Assembly (NCBI RefSeq): GCF_037203605.1
Contig: NZ_JBBDHC010000003.1
Location: forward strand, 62,001 to 126,000
From: Denitratimonas tolerans
GTDB lineage: Bacteria > Pseudomonadota > Gammaproteobacteria > Xanthomonadales > Xanthomonadaceae
Length of the DNA stretch: 64,000 bases
Direction: 5' to 3'
Position 1 is the first letter of the stretch. Each line of letters begins with the position of its first letter. The notes under the pieces are model-generated. The model saw only the letters and a list, made by a program, of their open reading frames with translations, did not search any database and was not told the DNA's origin. This document shows positions 27,885 through 36,854 of this stretch, in pieces. The translations under genes were made by a program, and so were the position numbers.

Positions 27885-29945
27885 ATGGTCCTGATTCTTT
27901 CGCCCCGGCTGCCGCTGCGCAGCATTTTCTCCCGATTTTTCCCCGCTTTTCTCTGCGCCCTGCTGCTCGCCGCGCTTCCGGCCGCGGCCCGCGCCGAAGC
28001 CCCCTACGTTCCGATCCAGCCGGGCCACAGCGCGATGTGGTTCGATCCGGCGCGCGCCGGCGAGGGCTGGATCGTCGGGATTTTGTCGGAGGAATCCGCG
28101 GCGCTGTACTGGTTCACCTTCGACGACGCGGGCGAGCCGCGCTGGCTGGAAGGCGTGGGCCGCATCGTGCGCGATCCGGGCGGCGATTCCATCGTATTTT
28201 CCGAACTGATCGCCCCGCGCGGCGGGCGCTTCGGCCCGGACTACGACCCGGCCCAGGTGGTGCGCGAGGTGAAGGGCAGCGCGGTGATCTCGTTTTCCGA
28301 CTGCCAGCACGGCCGGGTGGCGTTTTCCGCCTTCGGCAAGAGCGGCGATTTTCCGCTGACCCGGCTGACGCGCACGATGGCCGCAGGCTGCGCGCCGATC
28401 CACGGCACGCCGGGCGAGCCGGTGCGCGCCGAGGCGGGCCAGAGCGGGGGCTGGTACGACCCGGCCTACGGCGGACAGGGCTACGTATTGACCTGGCTGG
28501 CGAACGGCAGCGCCGCGCTGGGCTGGTTCACCTACGACCCGGAAGGAAACCCGTACTGGATGGTGGGCACGGGCGCGCTGGAGAACGGGCGGCTGGTGTT
28601 CCCGGCGCTGTATTCGGCGCGCGGCGGGCGCTTCGGGGAGGCGTTCGATCCGGCACAGGTGGAGCACACGCCGTGGGGCCGGGTGGAGCTGGACCTCGCC
28701 TGCGACAGCGGCGCGGCGGAGTACGCGGCCACGGCCACGGGCTTCGGTTCGGGCCGCTTCGATCTGGACGTGCTGGCGCGGCTGGCGAAGCCGGCCTGCC
28801 CGTGGGTGAAGCCGACGCTGACGGAGTTGTATGACCTGGAATGGACGGAGCTGCCAGTCCCCGCGTACACCACGCCGCTCAGCCCCGTGCATTTCGAGAT
28901 GAACTCGATCGCGGATGACGGCACCGTGCTCGGCGGCGGCCGCTGGGATGGCTGGGCCGGCGTTGTGCGCCTGCGCCCGGGAGGAACGGAGTGGGAAAAA
29001 CTGCTGGAAGGCGGCGGGCAGCCATTCGTTACCCCGGATGGTGCAACGGTCTACGCCTACCAGGTCATTCCCTCACCCCCGGAAGAAACGGGTCGCAGCA
29101 CATATGATCAGTTGGTGATGTGGCGGGAAGCGACCGGCTGGCAGCCCTTGCCTGGCACGGTTTACGCCACCAACGTGACCTATGGAATGTCGCAGAACGG
29201 AAAGTGGCTGACGGGGGCTGGCCGTTTCGTCAATCATGAAGGGTATGCCCCCCCGTGGAAATGGAGCGAAGAGACCGGGCAAATCCTGCTCGAAGACTAT
29301 TTCGCAACCCCTCTGGGAATATCGGATGATGGCGATACCGTTGTTGGTGCGATTCTCGTGTTTTCCAGCAGGGCGGCGATATGGATTGACAATGCCATGC
29401 AGTTCATTTTCGACAACGATGGTGTCCAGCTCGGGATTGCCAGAACGTGCAATGCCGACTGCAGCCTGATAGTCGGGTCTGGCCGCTATATGGGCAACCC
29501 AGTTCCCCACTCGCCCCTGAGTTGGTATCGGGACCATTCCGGCGCTGTCACCTATCTGGACCTGAGCATGCCGGAAGGAGCAACCGCCAGCAGCGCAACG
29601 GTCATGAGCAGCGACGGCAGCCTGATCGTCGGGGATCAGGTGGTTTGGGAAGAGAGTTTGTCCAAGCACCTCACGGATGGATGGCTCTGGACCCAGGACA
29701 CCGGCGCTGTCTCGCTGAGGGACATCCTTGAAGGCGAAGGCGAATTCCAGTTAACGGATCGCTGGAACAGGAGCATCGTAGATGTCTCTTCGGACGGCAC
29801 CAGGATCCTGTTTTCGGGGTACACGACACCCCCTCGGGGAAGTTTGCAGCAATATCGGGCGGGAGTGCTCCGCCTGATTCCCAAGACATCGGGAGGTGCC
29901 TTTCATCAGCCGCAAGGAGTAATGCGACATGAAATCAGTGAATAG
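27885..29945 (+). CDS. secreted paralogue: duplicated N-terminal module, divergent C-terminus
   Basis: 686 residues, start fixed by GGAGG 8 nt before the ATG. A signal peptide ends near ARAEA. The two N-terminal modules (GHSAMWFDPARAGEGWIVGI; AGQSGGWYDPAYGGQGYVLT) and the link ACPWVKPTLTELYDLEWTELP match the protein at 23171 closely. Beyond residue ~320 the sequence diverges (WKWSEETGQ, GISDDGDTVVGAI, VSSDGTRILFSGY remain HAF-like) and the DNA becomes visibly less GC-rich from about 28.9 kb. This suggests a conserved export/recognition part joined to an acquired or fast-evolving C-terminal domain. Its end overlaps the next frame by 17 nt. Confidence 0.85.
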   Translation: MVLILSPRLPLRSIFSRFFPAFLCALLLAALPAAARAEAPYVPIQPGHSAMWFDPARAGEGWIVGILSEESAALYWFTFDDAGEPRWLEGVGRIVRDPGGDSIVFSELIAPRGGRFGPDYDPAQVVREVKGSAVISFSDCQHGRVAFSAFGKSGDFPLTRLTRTMAAGCAPIHGTPGEPVRAEAGQSGGWYDPAYGGQGYVLTWLANGSAALGWFTYDPEGNPYWMVGTGALENGRLVFPALYSARGGRFGEAFDPAQVEHTPWGRVELDLACDSGAAEYAATATGFGSGRFDLDVLARLAKPACPWVKPTLTELYDLEWTELPVPAYTTPLSPVHFEMNSIADDGTVLGGGRWDGWAGVVRLRPGGTEWEKLLEGGGQPFVTPDGATVYAYQVIPSPPEETGRSTYDQLVMWREATGWQPLPGTVYATNVTYGMSQNGKWLTGAGRFVNHEGYAPPWKWSEETGQILLEDYFATPLGISDDGDTVVGAILVFSSRAAIWIDNAMQFIFDNDGVQLGIARTCNADCSLIVGSGRYMGNPVPHSPLSWYRDHSGAVTYLDLSMPEGATASSATVMSSDGSLIVGDQVVWEESLSKHLTDGWLWTQDTGAVSLRDILEGEGEFQLTDRWNRSIVDVSSDGTRILFSGYTTPPRGSLQQYRAGVLRLIPKTSGGAFHQPQGVMRHEISE

Positions 29946-30291
29946 CTGCTGCGTGAAGCAGGCTTTGGCTGTTGCCGTCATGGCGGCCTGTGCGTCGTTG
30001 AGCGCGCAGGCGGGCGAGCCTGGCAGTGTAGATAAGAGCGTGCTGGCACAGGTGATGGCGCTGAACGGATTGGATGAGCGTGGTGCAATCGAACGCCTCG
30101 CCGCCGAGGAAGCTGGGGCAGATTCTGGATTGGCCTTCGATGTGGGTTACAGCGATGTCTCCGAGCGGGGAATACCTCGTGGTGACCACGGGAGAAATAT
30201 TTCAGCCTGGCATGGGCACGCCCTCCACGGCACGTTCCGCGCTGCTTCGGTTGATAAAGAAATAGAAGCATCTCGCCTCTCGGCGGGTTGA
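29929..30291 (+). pseudogene. frameshifted remnant of a small HAF-type secreted protein
   Basis: Frame one (29929-30291, 120 codons) begins with a good signal peptide (MKSVNSCCVKQALAVAVMAA, ending near AQAG) and an AGGAG site. It then loses similarity. In the +1 frame, 30074-30265 encodes LDWPSMWVTAMSPSGEYLVV ending LLRLIKK, which matches the C-terminus of the 23171 protein (PDWPQIHVRGISPSGEYLLL ... LLLRLEK). A frameshift between about 30062 and 30110 would join a signal peptide to a single C-terminal HAF segment. I read it as a broken or truncated paralogue; a short intact protein from frame one alone is possible. Confidence 0.65.
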
Positions 30292-30354
30292 TTCCTTGTT
30301 CAATCTTGTCGTGTCGTCAATTTTCACCGGGCCGGGGAGGCTCCCGATTTCCCA

Positions 30355-30382
30355 CGGCATCATGTGATGCCGGCTGATTTTT
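30355..30382 (+). terminator. possible terminator at the edge of the AT-rich island
   Basis: CGGCATCA / TGATGCCG, 8-bp stem with a very tight 2-nt loop, followed 5 nt later by TTTTT. It would end the transcript of the HAF-type genes before the lipoprotein at 30422. Confidence 0.4.
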
Positions 30383-30421
30383 CTAACGAGCGCCCTCACG
30401 AAAGCAAGTGGATTTTTGGCC

Positions 30422-31318
30422 ATGAAACATTTAATAAGATCATTTCCCATACCACTCTTGTTGGTGATAATGACAGCCTGCACTGCAAATAGTTACACGG
30501 TTGTTAACACAATTCATTTCAAGACGAAGCGTGGTGCTGCCGTTGCAATCAACACCGCTCAAGTAGGCAACGGGAGGGCGACGCATGAAAATGAATATTT
30601 ACGCCGGATTAAATTGGGCGCATCGCAGACAGATGAAATTGTGATAAACGTTTTGACCACCAGCCAAGATTACTCGCCCGATCCCGCGCTCATTGATCTC
30701 GCGCTGGATAACATACAAAAGATCTGGGGTAGAATGGGTGGCATGCGCGAAGGTTCGAAATTGCGCCTCCCTAAATTATCCATCGATTTCTGGATTCTCC
30801 CACAAGGGGCATCTTTTAAGCACCATGGTGAATCCATTATTGATCCATCCCACACACTTGATTTGACCTTTGCTTCAGATTTCAGCAGTGACAAGCCGGC
30901 CATCGACGGAGTCGCTGAATTTGTCAATGTGCTAAGCCATGAATTGTATCATGTTTCTCAATTCGGGCGCTTCGAAGTCGATAGCTTGATAGAAGAGGTC
31001 AACGCACATGCCTGGGGATATTGTTCGAAATTCAGATTTGCCTTGGCTTCTGGTAAAAAAATGATTATTCGCTGGTATGTCAAGCCTTCTTGGAAAGATC
31101 GGGTACGGATTAGTGCAGGTGTTCTGATGGTCCAAGTTCCGCCTAACATAGGGACGCCAGTACTGCGCTCCCAATTTGGGCTTGCAATATTTTATCAATA
31201 TCTCTCAATAATGCTTGATTCGGATAGCCTGGATGCCTCGAATGCGAAGCAGATGACGATTATTGAGAAGTTGTGCAGTCGCATAGAAGGACAGGAATTG
31301 AATATTGTAATGGAGTAG
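30422..31318 (+). CDS. putative HExxH metallopeptidase-like lipoprotein in AT-rich DNA
   Basis: 298 residues. The N-terminus is a hydrophobic signal ending IMTAC, suggesting a lipidated Cys20. The motif VLSHELYHVSQFG (His173-Glu-Leu-Tyr-His177) is a zinc-metallopeptidase HExxH, with a possible third ligand Glu191/192 in LIEEVNAHAWG. The middle is beta-rich; a hydrophobic C-terminal segment (FGLAIFYQYLSIML) could be buried or membrane-associated. Base composition is much more AT-rich than all surrounding genes and codon use differs (many AAA, ATT, GAT), a sign of recent transfer. Family not recognised; substrate unknown. A TTG at 30416 is an alternative start. Confidence 0.7.
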   Translation: MKHLIRSFPIPLLLVIMTACTANSYTVVNTIHFKTKRGAAVAINTAQVGNGRATHENEYLRRIKLGASQTDEIVINVLTTSQDYSPDPALIDLALDNIQKIWGRMGGMREGSKLRLPKLSIDFWILPQGASFKHHGESIIDPSHTLDLTFASDFSSDKPAIDGVAEFVNVLSHELYHVSQFGRFEVDSLIEEVNAHAWGYCSKFRFALASGKKMIIRWYVKPSWKDRVRISAGVLMVQVPPNIGTPVLRSQFGLAIFYQYLSIMLDSDSLDASNAKQMTIIEKLCSRIEGQELNIVME

Positions 31319-31672
31319 TTTCGAGCCATTCGGATTTATAGCGATCATTTGACCACTCTGTTACGAAGGTGTATGACGGCGAGTATTTGAAAGTGATGTT
31401 TCCTTATAATCAAATCTGATCGAAGTAGATTTAGAATGAGACGTATCATTATTCCAGTATGCATCGCGAGATGCTTGCCAGGTGCCGCTTGTGCGCCCAC
31501 TAAAGTCAAAGTGTATGCAAAATGCAATACAAAAAAACGTACCTGGTCGCAGCCCCCGCGCAGCACCATTCCGCCGGATGGTGAGCGACAATCAGACCCT
31601 CCCAAGGCATTGAGAGGCGCGCGGTTGACCTGAATCAGGCGGCGACAGGGCTTGGTGCCTTAACCTGAGCGC
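31319..31672. other. AT-rich non-coding remainder of the island
   Basis: The first ~220 bp continue the low-GC composition of the lipoprotein gene, and GC content rises to the chromosomal level near 31550. Short frames on both strands (e.g. 31436-31633 plus, 31345-31605 minus) lack ribosome sites and similarity I can see. No insertion-sequence ends or attachment site could be recognised. Confidence 0.45.
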
Positions 31673-33628
31673 ATGACCACGCCCGACCTTCCTCCCGGCC
31701 TCACCGCGCCGATCCCCGACGCCGAGCAGCGCACGCTCGATGCCTGCTTCCTCGGCCCCTATGGCGAGAACGACGCCCTGCTCGAACGCCTGGTCGTCGA
31801 GTTCTTGCGCGACCACGTGCACTGGCGGCGCAACTTCCATCCGGAAGACCCGCCGGCCATTCCCACGCGCGCCTCGCAGCATCCGGCCTATCAGGCCTTC
31901 GAAGCGCGGATGCGCAACGAGCTGCACCAGCTCTCGGCGGCGCTCAAGCGCTCGGTGCCCTTCCACAGTCCGCGCTACCTCGGCCACATGGTGTCCGACC
32001 TCCTGCTGCCGGGTCTGGCCGCGCAGATCCTCACCCTGCCCTACAACCCCAACAACGTCACCGAGGACGCCGCGCCGGTCACGCTGCGGCTGGAGATGCA
32101 GGCCGGTCTGCAGCTGGCGCGGATGCTGGGCTGGCCCGATGACCCCAAGCGTCCGGACTGCGCGATCGGGCACCTGACTTCGGGCGGCACCCTGGCCAAT
32201 TTCCAGTCGCTGCGTCTGGCGCTGGCGCTCAAGGGCTTTCCGGTGGCGCTGCTCGCGGCCGGCGTGCCCGATCTGGGGCTTCCGGCCGACGACTGGCAGG
32301 CGTTCAACCTCGGCCCGGCGGCCGGGATCGAGCTGCTCGGAAAATGGCGACACTGGCTGGCCGCGCAGTCCCCCGAGGACCGTACGCGCTGGCGCGCGCG
32401 CGTGCAGGCCCGGCGCATCGAGCACCTGGGCCTGCATGCCTTCTTCGAACGTCATCCCACGCTGCGACCGCCCGTGGTGCTGGCCCCCATCACCGCGCAT
32501 TACTCCTGGAGCAAGGGTGTCAAGATGATCGGCTTGGGCCGCGACCAGCTCCAGCTGATCGCCGCACGCGGCATGCGCCTGTGCCCGGAGGCGCTGGAGC
32601 AGGCGCTCGCGGACTGCGAGCGCGAGCGCCTGCCGGTGCTGATGGCCGTCGGCGTGCTGGGCACCACCGAGTACGGCACGATCGATCCGATCGCGGCCGT
32701 GGTCGATGCGCGCGCGCGTTTCGGCGCGCGCGGCCTGGGGTTCTCGATCCATGTGGATGCGGCCTGGGGCGGCTACCTGACCACCCTGTTCCGCCATCCC
32801 GACGGCCGCCTGCGCACGCTTGACGAAGTGCGGCAGGACTATCGCCAGTTCCCGATGCCCGAGGTCCACGCCGCCTTCGCCGCGCTCGAACAGGTGGATT
32901 CGGTCACGATCGACCCGCACAAGCTCGCCTATCTGCCCTACGGCGCGGGCGCCTTCGTGTGTCGCGACCACCGCGCCATGTCGCTGCTGACCGAACAGGC
33001 CGACTACGTGTTCGACAGCGCCGACAGCGCGGGCGACGCGCTCGACCACCGCCACTTCGGCCAGTTCATCCCGGAAGGCTCCAAACCCGGCGCGATGGCG
33101 GCGGCGGTCTACGTTGCGCACCGCGTGCTGCCGCTCGACCACGCCCACTTCGGCCTGATCCCGCGCCATACCGTGCAGGCGGCGGAGGCGTTCCGCGAGC
33201 GCGCCGAACGATTCGTGCGCGACATGAGCGGGCGCATCCACGCCCTGGTGCCGTTCCCGCCCGACAGCAACCTGGTGTGCCTGGCGCTCAACCCGCAGGG
33301 CAACCGCAAGCTGTCGCGCGCCAACGCTTTCCTGCAGCGGCTCCACGCCCAGCTCAACAGCGATCCGGACCAGCCCATCCAGGTCAAGCAGTTCTTCGCC
33401 TCGACCACCACGATCCGCCCGGCGGTCGTGGGCGCACGGGACATGCAGCGCATCCTGGAGGCCTTGGGAATCGATCCGGCCACGCTCGACCCGGATGACG
33501 GTGACGCCGACCGCCTCATCCTCCTGCGCCACACCCTGATGAACCCCTATCTGATCGACCACGAGAACCGGATCAGCTACATCGACCGCTATTTCGGTTA
33601 CCTCGAAGCCTGCATCGGAAACTGCTGA
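31673..33628 (+). CDS. group II PLP-dependent decarboxylase (tyrosine/glutamate decarboxylase-like)
   Basis: 651 residues, unusually long compared with ~450-500 for most group II enzymes but close to the ~620 of bacterial tyrosine decarboxylases. Cofactor features are TSGGTLANFQSLRLAL, APITAHYSWSKGVKMIGLG (His stacking on PLP), VDAAWGGYL and the lysine of TIDPHKLAYLPYGAG. It should decarboxylate an aromatic or acidic amino acid in the cytoplasm; the substrate cannot be assigned. No amino acid/amine antiporter is adjacent, so an acid-resistance role has no context support. It sits just downstream of the AT-rich island. Confidence 0.88.
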   Translation: MTTPDLPPGLTAPIPDAEQRTLDACFLGPYGENDALLERLVVEFLRDHVHWRRNFHPEDPPAIPTRASQHPAYQAFEARMRNELHQLSAALKRSVPFHSPRYLGHMVSDLLLPGLAAQILTLPYNPNNVTEDAAPVTLRLEMQAGLQLARMLGWPDDPKRPDCAIGHLTSGGTLANFQSLRLALALKGFPVALLAAGVPDLGLPADDWQAFNLGPAAGIELLGKWRHWLAAQSPEDRTRWRARVQARRIEHLGLHAFFERHPTLRPPVVLAPITAHYSWSKGVKMIGLGRDQLQLIAARGMRLCPEALEQALADCERERLPVLMAVGVLGTTEYGTIDPIAAVVDARARFGARGLGFSIHVDAAWGGYLTTLFRHPDGRLRTLDEVRQDYRQFPMPEVHAAFAALEQVDSVTIDPHKLAYLPYGAGAFVCRDHRAMSLLTEQADYVFDSADSAGDALDHRHFGQFIPEGSKPGAMAAAVYVAHRVLPLDHAHFGLIPRHTVQAAEAFRERAERFVRDMSGRIHALVPFPPDSNLVCLALNPQGNRKLSRANAFLQRLHAQLNSDPDQPIQVKQFFASTTTIRPAVVGARDMQRILEALGIDPATLDPDDGDADRLILLRHTLMNPYLIDHENRISYIDRYFGYLEACIGNC

Positions 33629-33666
33629 TGCGCCTCGCCTGACGCCCGCGGCAAACCCGCGCGGGG

Positions 33667-33709
33667 TTGACGCAAGTCAATGACGCCGCCGGCCGGCGGG
33701 CCCTAGGGT
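33667..33709 (+). promoter_or_regulatory. FNR/ANR-type box with class II promoter geometry
   Basis: TTGAC-GCAA-GTCAA (33667-33680) is a perfect dyad close to the CRP/FNR consensus TTGAT-N4-ATCAA. A -10-like TAGGGT lies at 33704-33709, which puts the box about 41-42 bp before the expected transcription start, the class II FNR arrangement. It suggests induction of the HemN-like gene at low oxygen. Confidence 0.7.
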
Positions 33710-33844
33710 GAATCCATCGCCCGCGCATCTCGCGTCGCGCCATTGCGGCAGGCCGGAACGATGGTGGATTCCGGGGCGCGCGCTCCGGAATCCGGTGGAC
33801 AGTGTCGCCACCCGGTCGCGACCGCGCACTCCCGACAGGCCAGC

Positions 33845-35191
33845 GTGAACCGACCCGTGCTTCCAGCCTCTCCGACGCCCATCCACATCTCCTGTCGCGA
33901 CCAGCCCCACCCGGGCTGCCTGTGCCATCGTTCGGGCAGACCGTTCTCGATCCGGGGTGCCGAGCAGGCGCTGCGGGACGCGGCGGCGGGAACGAACGGC
34001 GATCCCATCCCCCGGCCGCTCTCCATTGCGGTGCATTTCCCGAGCCGAATGCGCCCGGGCGAGGCCGCCGCCGACGAACCGCATGGCGAGGCCTATCTCG
34101 CGCGCCTGCGCGGGGAGCTCGCGCTGCTCTCTCCCCTGTTCGACCGCGATCGTCAGGTCGAACAGGTGCACCTGATCAATCAACCCCTGGCGCACCTGGC
34201 GGCGACGCGGATCCGCGACCTGCTGGACACGCTGGCGCACCATTTCTCGTTCGCCGTGACCGGGGCCGCGCTGCGCCTGGTGGAACTGGACCCACTCGCC
34301 ACGACGACTGGCGACGTCGCAGCTCTGGCGGCAATCGGTATCAACCACGCGGCGATCTTCATCGGCGTGGCCGCCTCGAATGCACCGGACGATCCGGCGA
34401 TCCGCGCCGCCCGCACCCTGATCGAAACCTGTCGCCAGCACGGCATCGTCCACGTCCATGTCCATCTTTCCGCGGGCGATGGCCCTGTCGCGGAAACCCC
34501 GATCCGCGCGATCGAATCGGTGATGGCGGCGCGTGTCGATCGCATCAGCCTGCACCACGCGCTGCGTGAACCCGAGGCGGGCGCAGACACCGGCGCGTCC
34601 ACCTTTGCGCCAGGTCGCCGCGAAGCGCTCTTTGCGCGCCTGCTGGAAGGCGGATACCGGCACGTCGGCCTGTGCTGCTTCGCCTTGCCGCACGACGAAC
34701 TGCTCGAGGCGCGCCGGCACCGCGCGCTGCACTGCGACCTGCTGGGCTACAGCGCGCACCCCGGTTCCGACCTGGTCGGCATCGGCGTCGGCGGCAACAG
34801 CCACGTTGGCGCGACCCTGTTCCAGAATCCGCGCGATCCGGCGTCCTGGGAGGCGTCCATCGACGCCGGCCGCCTGCCGGTCTGGCGCGCCGCCCGGCTC
34901 GGCGCGGAAGACCTGGCGCGCGCCGATGTGGTCCAGCAGCTGGTGTGCCGGGGCGAGATCGACTTCGAGGAAGTCGCGCGCTACCACGGCATCGTTTTCC
35001 GCGAGCATTTTTCCCGGGCGCTGGAGCGGCTGCAGCCGCTGGTGACGCGCGGCCTGGCAGAATTCCTTCCGCACGGCATCCGCGCCACGTCCGCAGGCGA
35101 ACGCCACCTGCACCTGCTGACCGCATGCTTCGACGAGCGCCACGGAGACGCGATCGGAACGCCTTCACCGCATCTCGCGCGCTTCCCCTGA
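33845..35191 (+). CDS. HemN-like protein lacking radical-SAM motifs
   Basis: 448 residues from GTG 33845 (ATG 33761 gives 476). Colinear with oxygen-independent coproporphyrinogen III dehydrogenase HemN: PLSIAVHFPSRMR aligns where HemN has LYVHIPFCxxxCxxC, QVEQVHLINQPLA where it has the GGGTPT glycine motif, and GYRHVGLCCFALPHDELLEA, LLGYSAHPGSDLVGIGVGGNS and VVQQLVCRGEIDFEEV in the C-terminal half. The three Fe-S Cys and the SAM glycine motif are absent, so HemN catalysis by the usual mechanism is not expected. Other Cys (C17, C25, C27) lie in the N-terminal extension. Placed behind an FNR-type box. Could be a regulatory or haem-binding derivative. Confidence 0.75.
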   Translation: MNRPVLPASPTPIHISCRDQPHPGCLCHRSGRPFSIRGAEQALRDAAAGTNGDPIPRPLSIAVHFPSRMRPGEAAADEPHGEAYLARLRGELALLSPLFDRDRQVEQVHLINQPLAHLAATRIRDLLDTLAHHFSFAVTGAALRLVELDPLATTTGDVAALAAIGINHAAIFIGVAASNAPDDPAIRAARTLIETCRQHGIVHVHVHLSAGDGPVAETPIRAIESVMAARVDRISLHHALREPEAGADTGASTFAPGRREALFARLLEGGYRHVGLCCFALPHDELLEARRHRALHCDLLGYSAHPGSDLVGIGVGGNSHVGATLFQNPRDPASWEASIDAGRLPVWRAARLGAEDLARADVVQQLVCRGEIDFEEVARYHGIVFREHFSRALERLQPLVTRGLAEFLPHGIRATSAGERHLHLLTACFDERHGDAIGTPSPHLARFP

Positions 35192-35256
35192 CGAAGCTGC
35201 GCGTGGCCCCCCCACGGACGGCAGGAGCGGCGACGACGCTCCGGCCGCCGCGCCAA

Positions 35257-36819
35257 TCAGGCCGGTGCGCTGCTGCGGATCAGATGGTCGAAGGCAGAGA
35301 GTGCCGCAGTCGCACCGCTGCCCATGGCGATGACGATCTGCTTGTAGGGTGAGGTGGTCGCATCGCCCGCGGCGAAGACGCCGGGTACGCTGGTCTGACC
35401 GCGCGCATCCACCGCGATTTCGCCATGGCGCGTCAGCTCCACACCGCTGTCCTTGAGCCAGTCGGTAACCGGCACCAGGCCGATCTGGATGAACACACCG
35501 GCCACGTCGACCTGATGCGAGGTGCCGCTGGCGCGGTCGGCGTAGGTCAGACCGGTCACGCGACTGCCGTCGCCCAGAATCTCGGTGGTCTGCGCATTCT
35601 TCACCACGGTGACGTTGGGCAGGCTGTAGAGCTTGCGCACCAGCACGCCATCGGCCTTGAGCTCGGGCAGGAATTCGATCAGCGTGACGTGCTCGACCAC
35701 GCCGGCCAGATCGATGGCCGCCTCCACGCCCGAATTTCCGCCGCCGATCACCGCGACGTTCTTGCCCTTGAACAGCGGGCCGTCACAGTGCGGGCAGTAG
35801 GCCACCCCGCGGGTACGGTACTCGGCTTCACCCGGCACATTGATGTCGCGCCAACGTGCGCCGGTGGCCAATACCACGGTCTTGCCGACCAGCGAAACGC
35901 CGTTCTCGAACTCGACGGTGATGCCTTCGGGGCCGGGAACCAGCTTTTGCGCGCGCAACCGGTTCATGAGGTCCACCTCGTACTCGCGCACGTGGGCTTC
36001 CAGTGCGCCGGCCAGTTTGGGCCCGTCGGTTTCCTTCACCGAAATGAAGTTCTCGATGCTGTTGGTGTCCAGCACCTGCCCGCCGAAGCGCTCGGCCGCC
36101 AGTCCGGTGCGGATGCCCTTGCGCGCGGCGTAGACCGCCGCCGCCGCACCCGCGGGGCCGCCGCCGATCACCAGCACGTCGAACGGGGCCGTGTCCTTGA
36201 GCTTCGCGGCCTCGCGTGCCTCGGCACCGCTGTCGATCTTCGCCACGATCTCTTCGATGCCCATGCGGCCCTGGCCGAAGCGCTCGCCGTTGAGGAAGAT
36301 CGTCGGCACGGTCATCACCTCGCGCGCCTCCACTTCCTCGGGGAAGTAGGCACCGTCGATGGCGACGTGGTGGATCTTCGGGTTCAGCACGCTCATCAGG
36401 TTGAGCGCCTGCACCACGTCCGGGCAGCTCTGGCAGGACTGGGAGAAATAGGTCTCGAAGCGGAACTCGCCATCGAGCGCCTTGATCTGTTCGACCAGTT
36501 CGTCCTCGACCTTGGGCGGATAGCCACCGGTCTGCAGCAGCGCCAGTACCAGCGAGGTGAACTCGTGCCCCATCGGCAGGCCGGCAAAGCGCAGGTGGAT
36601 GTCCTGGCCGGGGCTGGTCAGGGCGAAGGACGGGACGTGCACGCCGTCTTCCGCGCGCAGCTCCAGGGTGACCTTGGGCGAGGCCGCAGCGATGTCGTCG
36701 AGCAGCGCGCGTACCTCGCGCGAAGGCTCGCCATCATCCAGCGCGGCCACGATGTGCACCGGGCGCACGAGGCGCTCCAGGTAGGCGGCGAGCTGGGCCT
36801 TCAGACCGTCATCGAGCAT
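35257..36819 (-). CDS. ahpF: alkyl hydroperoxide reductase subunit F
   Basis: 520 residues, full-length AhpF. It is a flavoprotein that passes NADH electrons to AhpC. The N-terminal tandem thioredoxin-like domain has the CQSC pair (129-132). FAD binding GGGPAGAAAAVYAARKG, the thioredoxin-reductase-type CPHC (342-345), NAD binding GGGNSGVEAAIDLAG and GVFAAGDATTSPYKQ follow in order. It is downstream of ahpC on the same strand, separated by 160 bp of hairpins that may lower its expression relative to ahpC. Confidence 0.98.
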   Translation of the reverse strand: MLDDGLKAQLAAYLERLVRPVHIVAALDDGEPSREVRALLDDIAAASPKVTLELRAEDGVHVPSFALTSPGQDIHLRFAGLPMGHEFTSLVLALLQTGGYPPKVEDELVEQIKALDGEFRFETYFSQSCQSCPDVVQALNLMSVLNPKIHHVAIDGAYFPEEVEAREVMTVPTIFLNGERFGQGRMGIEEIVAKIDSGAEAREAAKLKDTAPFDVLVIGGGPAGAAAAVYAARKGIRTGLAAERFGGQVLDTNSIENFISVKETDGPKLAGALEAHVREYEVDLMNRLRAQKLVPGPEGITVEFENGVSLVGKTVVLATGARWRDINVPGEAEYRTRGVAYCPHCDGPLFKGKNVAVIGGGNSGVEAAIDLAGVVEHVTLIEFLPELKADGVLVRKLYSLPNVTVVKNAQTTEILGDGSRVTGLTYADRASGTSHQVDVAGVFIQIGLVPVTDWLKDSGVELTRHGEIAVDARGQTSVPGVFAAGDATTSPYKQIVIAMGSGATAALSAFDHLIRSSAPA

Positions 36820-36854
36820 GGTGCGTCTCCTTGGGTTTCAGGTGAGTTGCAGCG

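Noticed and set aside
31345..31605. 86-codon minus-strand frame in the AT-rich island
   Set aside because: No ribosome site, no recognisable domain, and AT-rich DNA with a GC-rich end gives such frames by chance.
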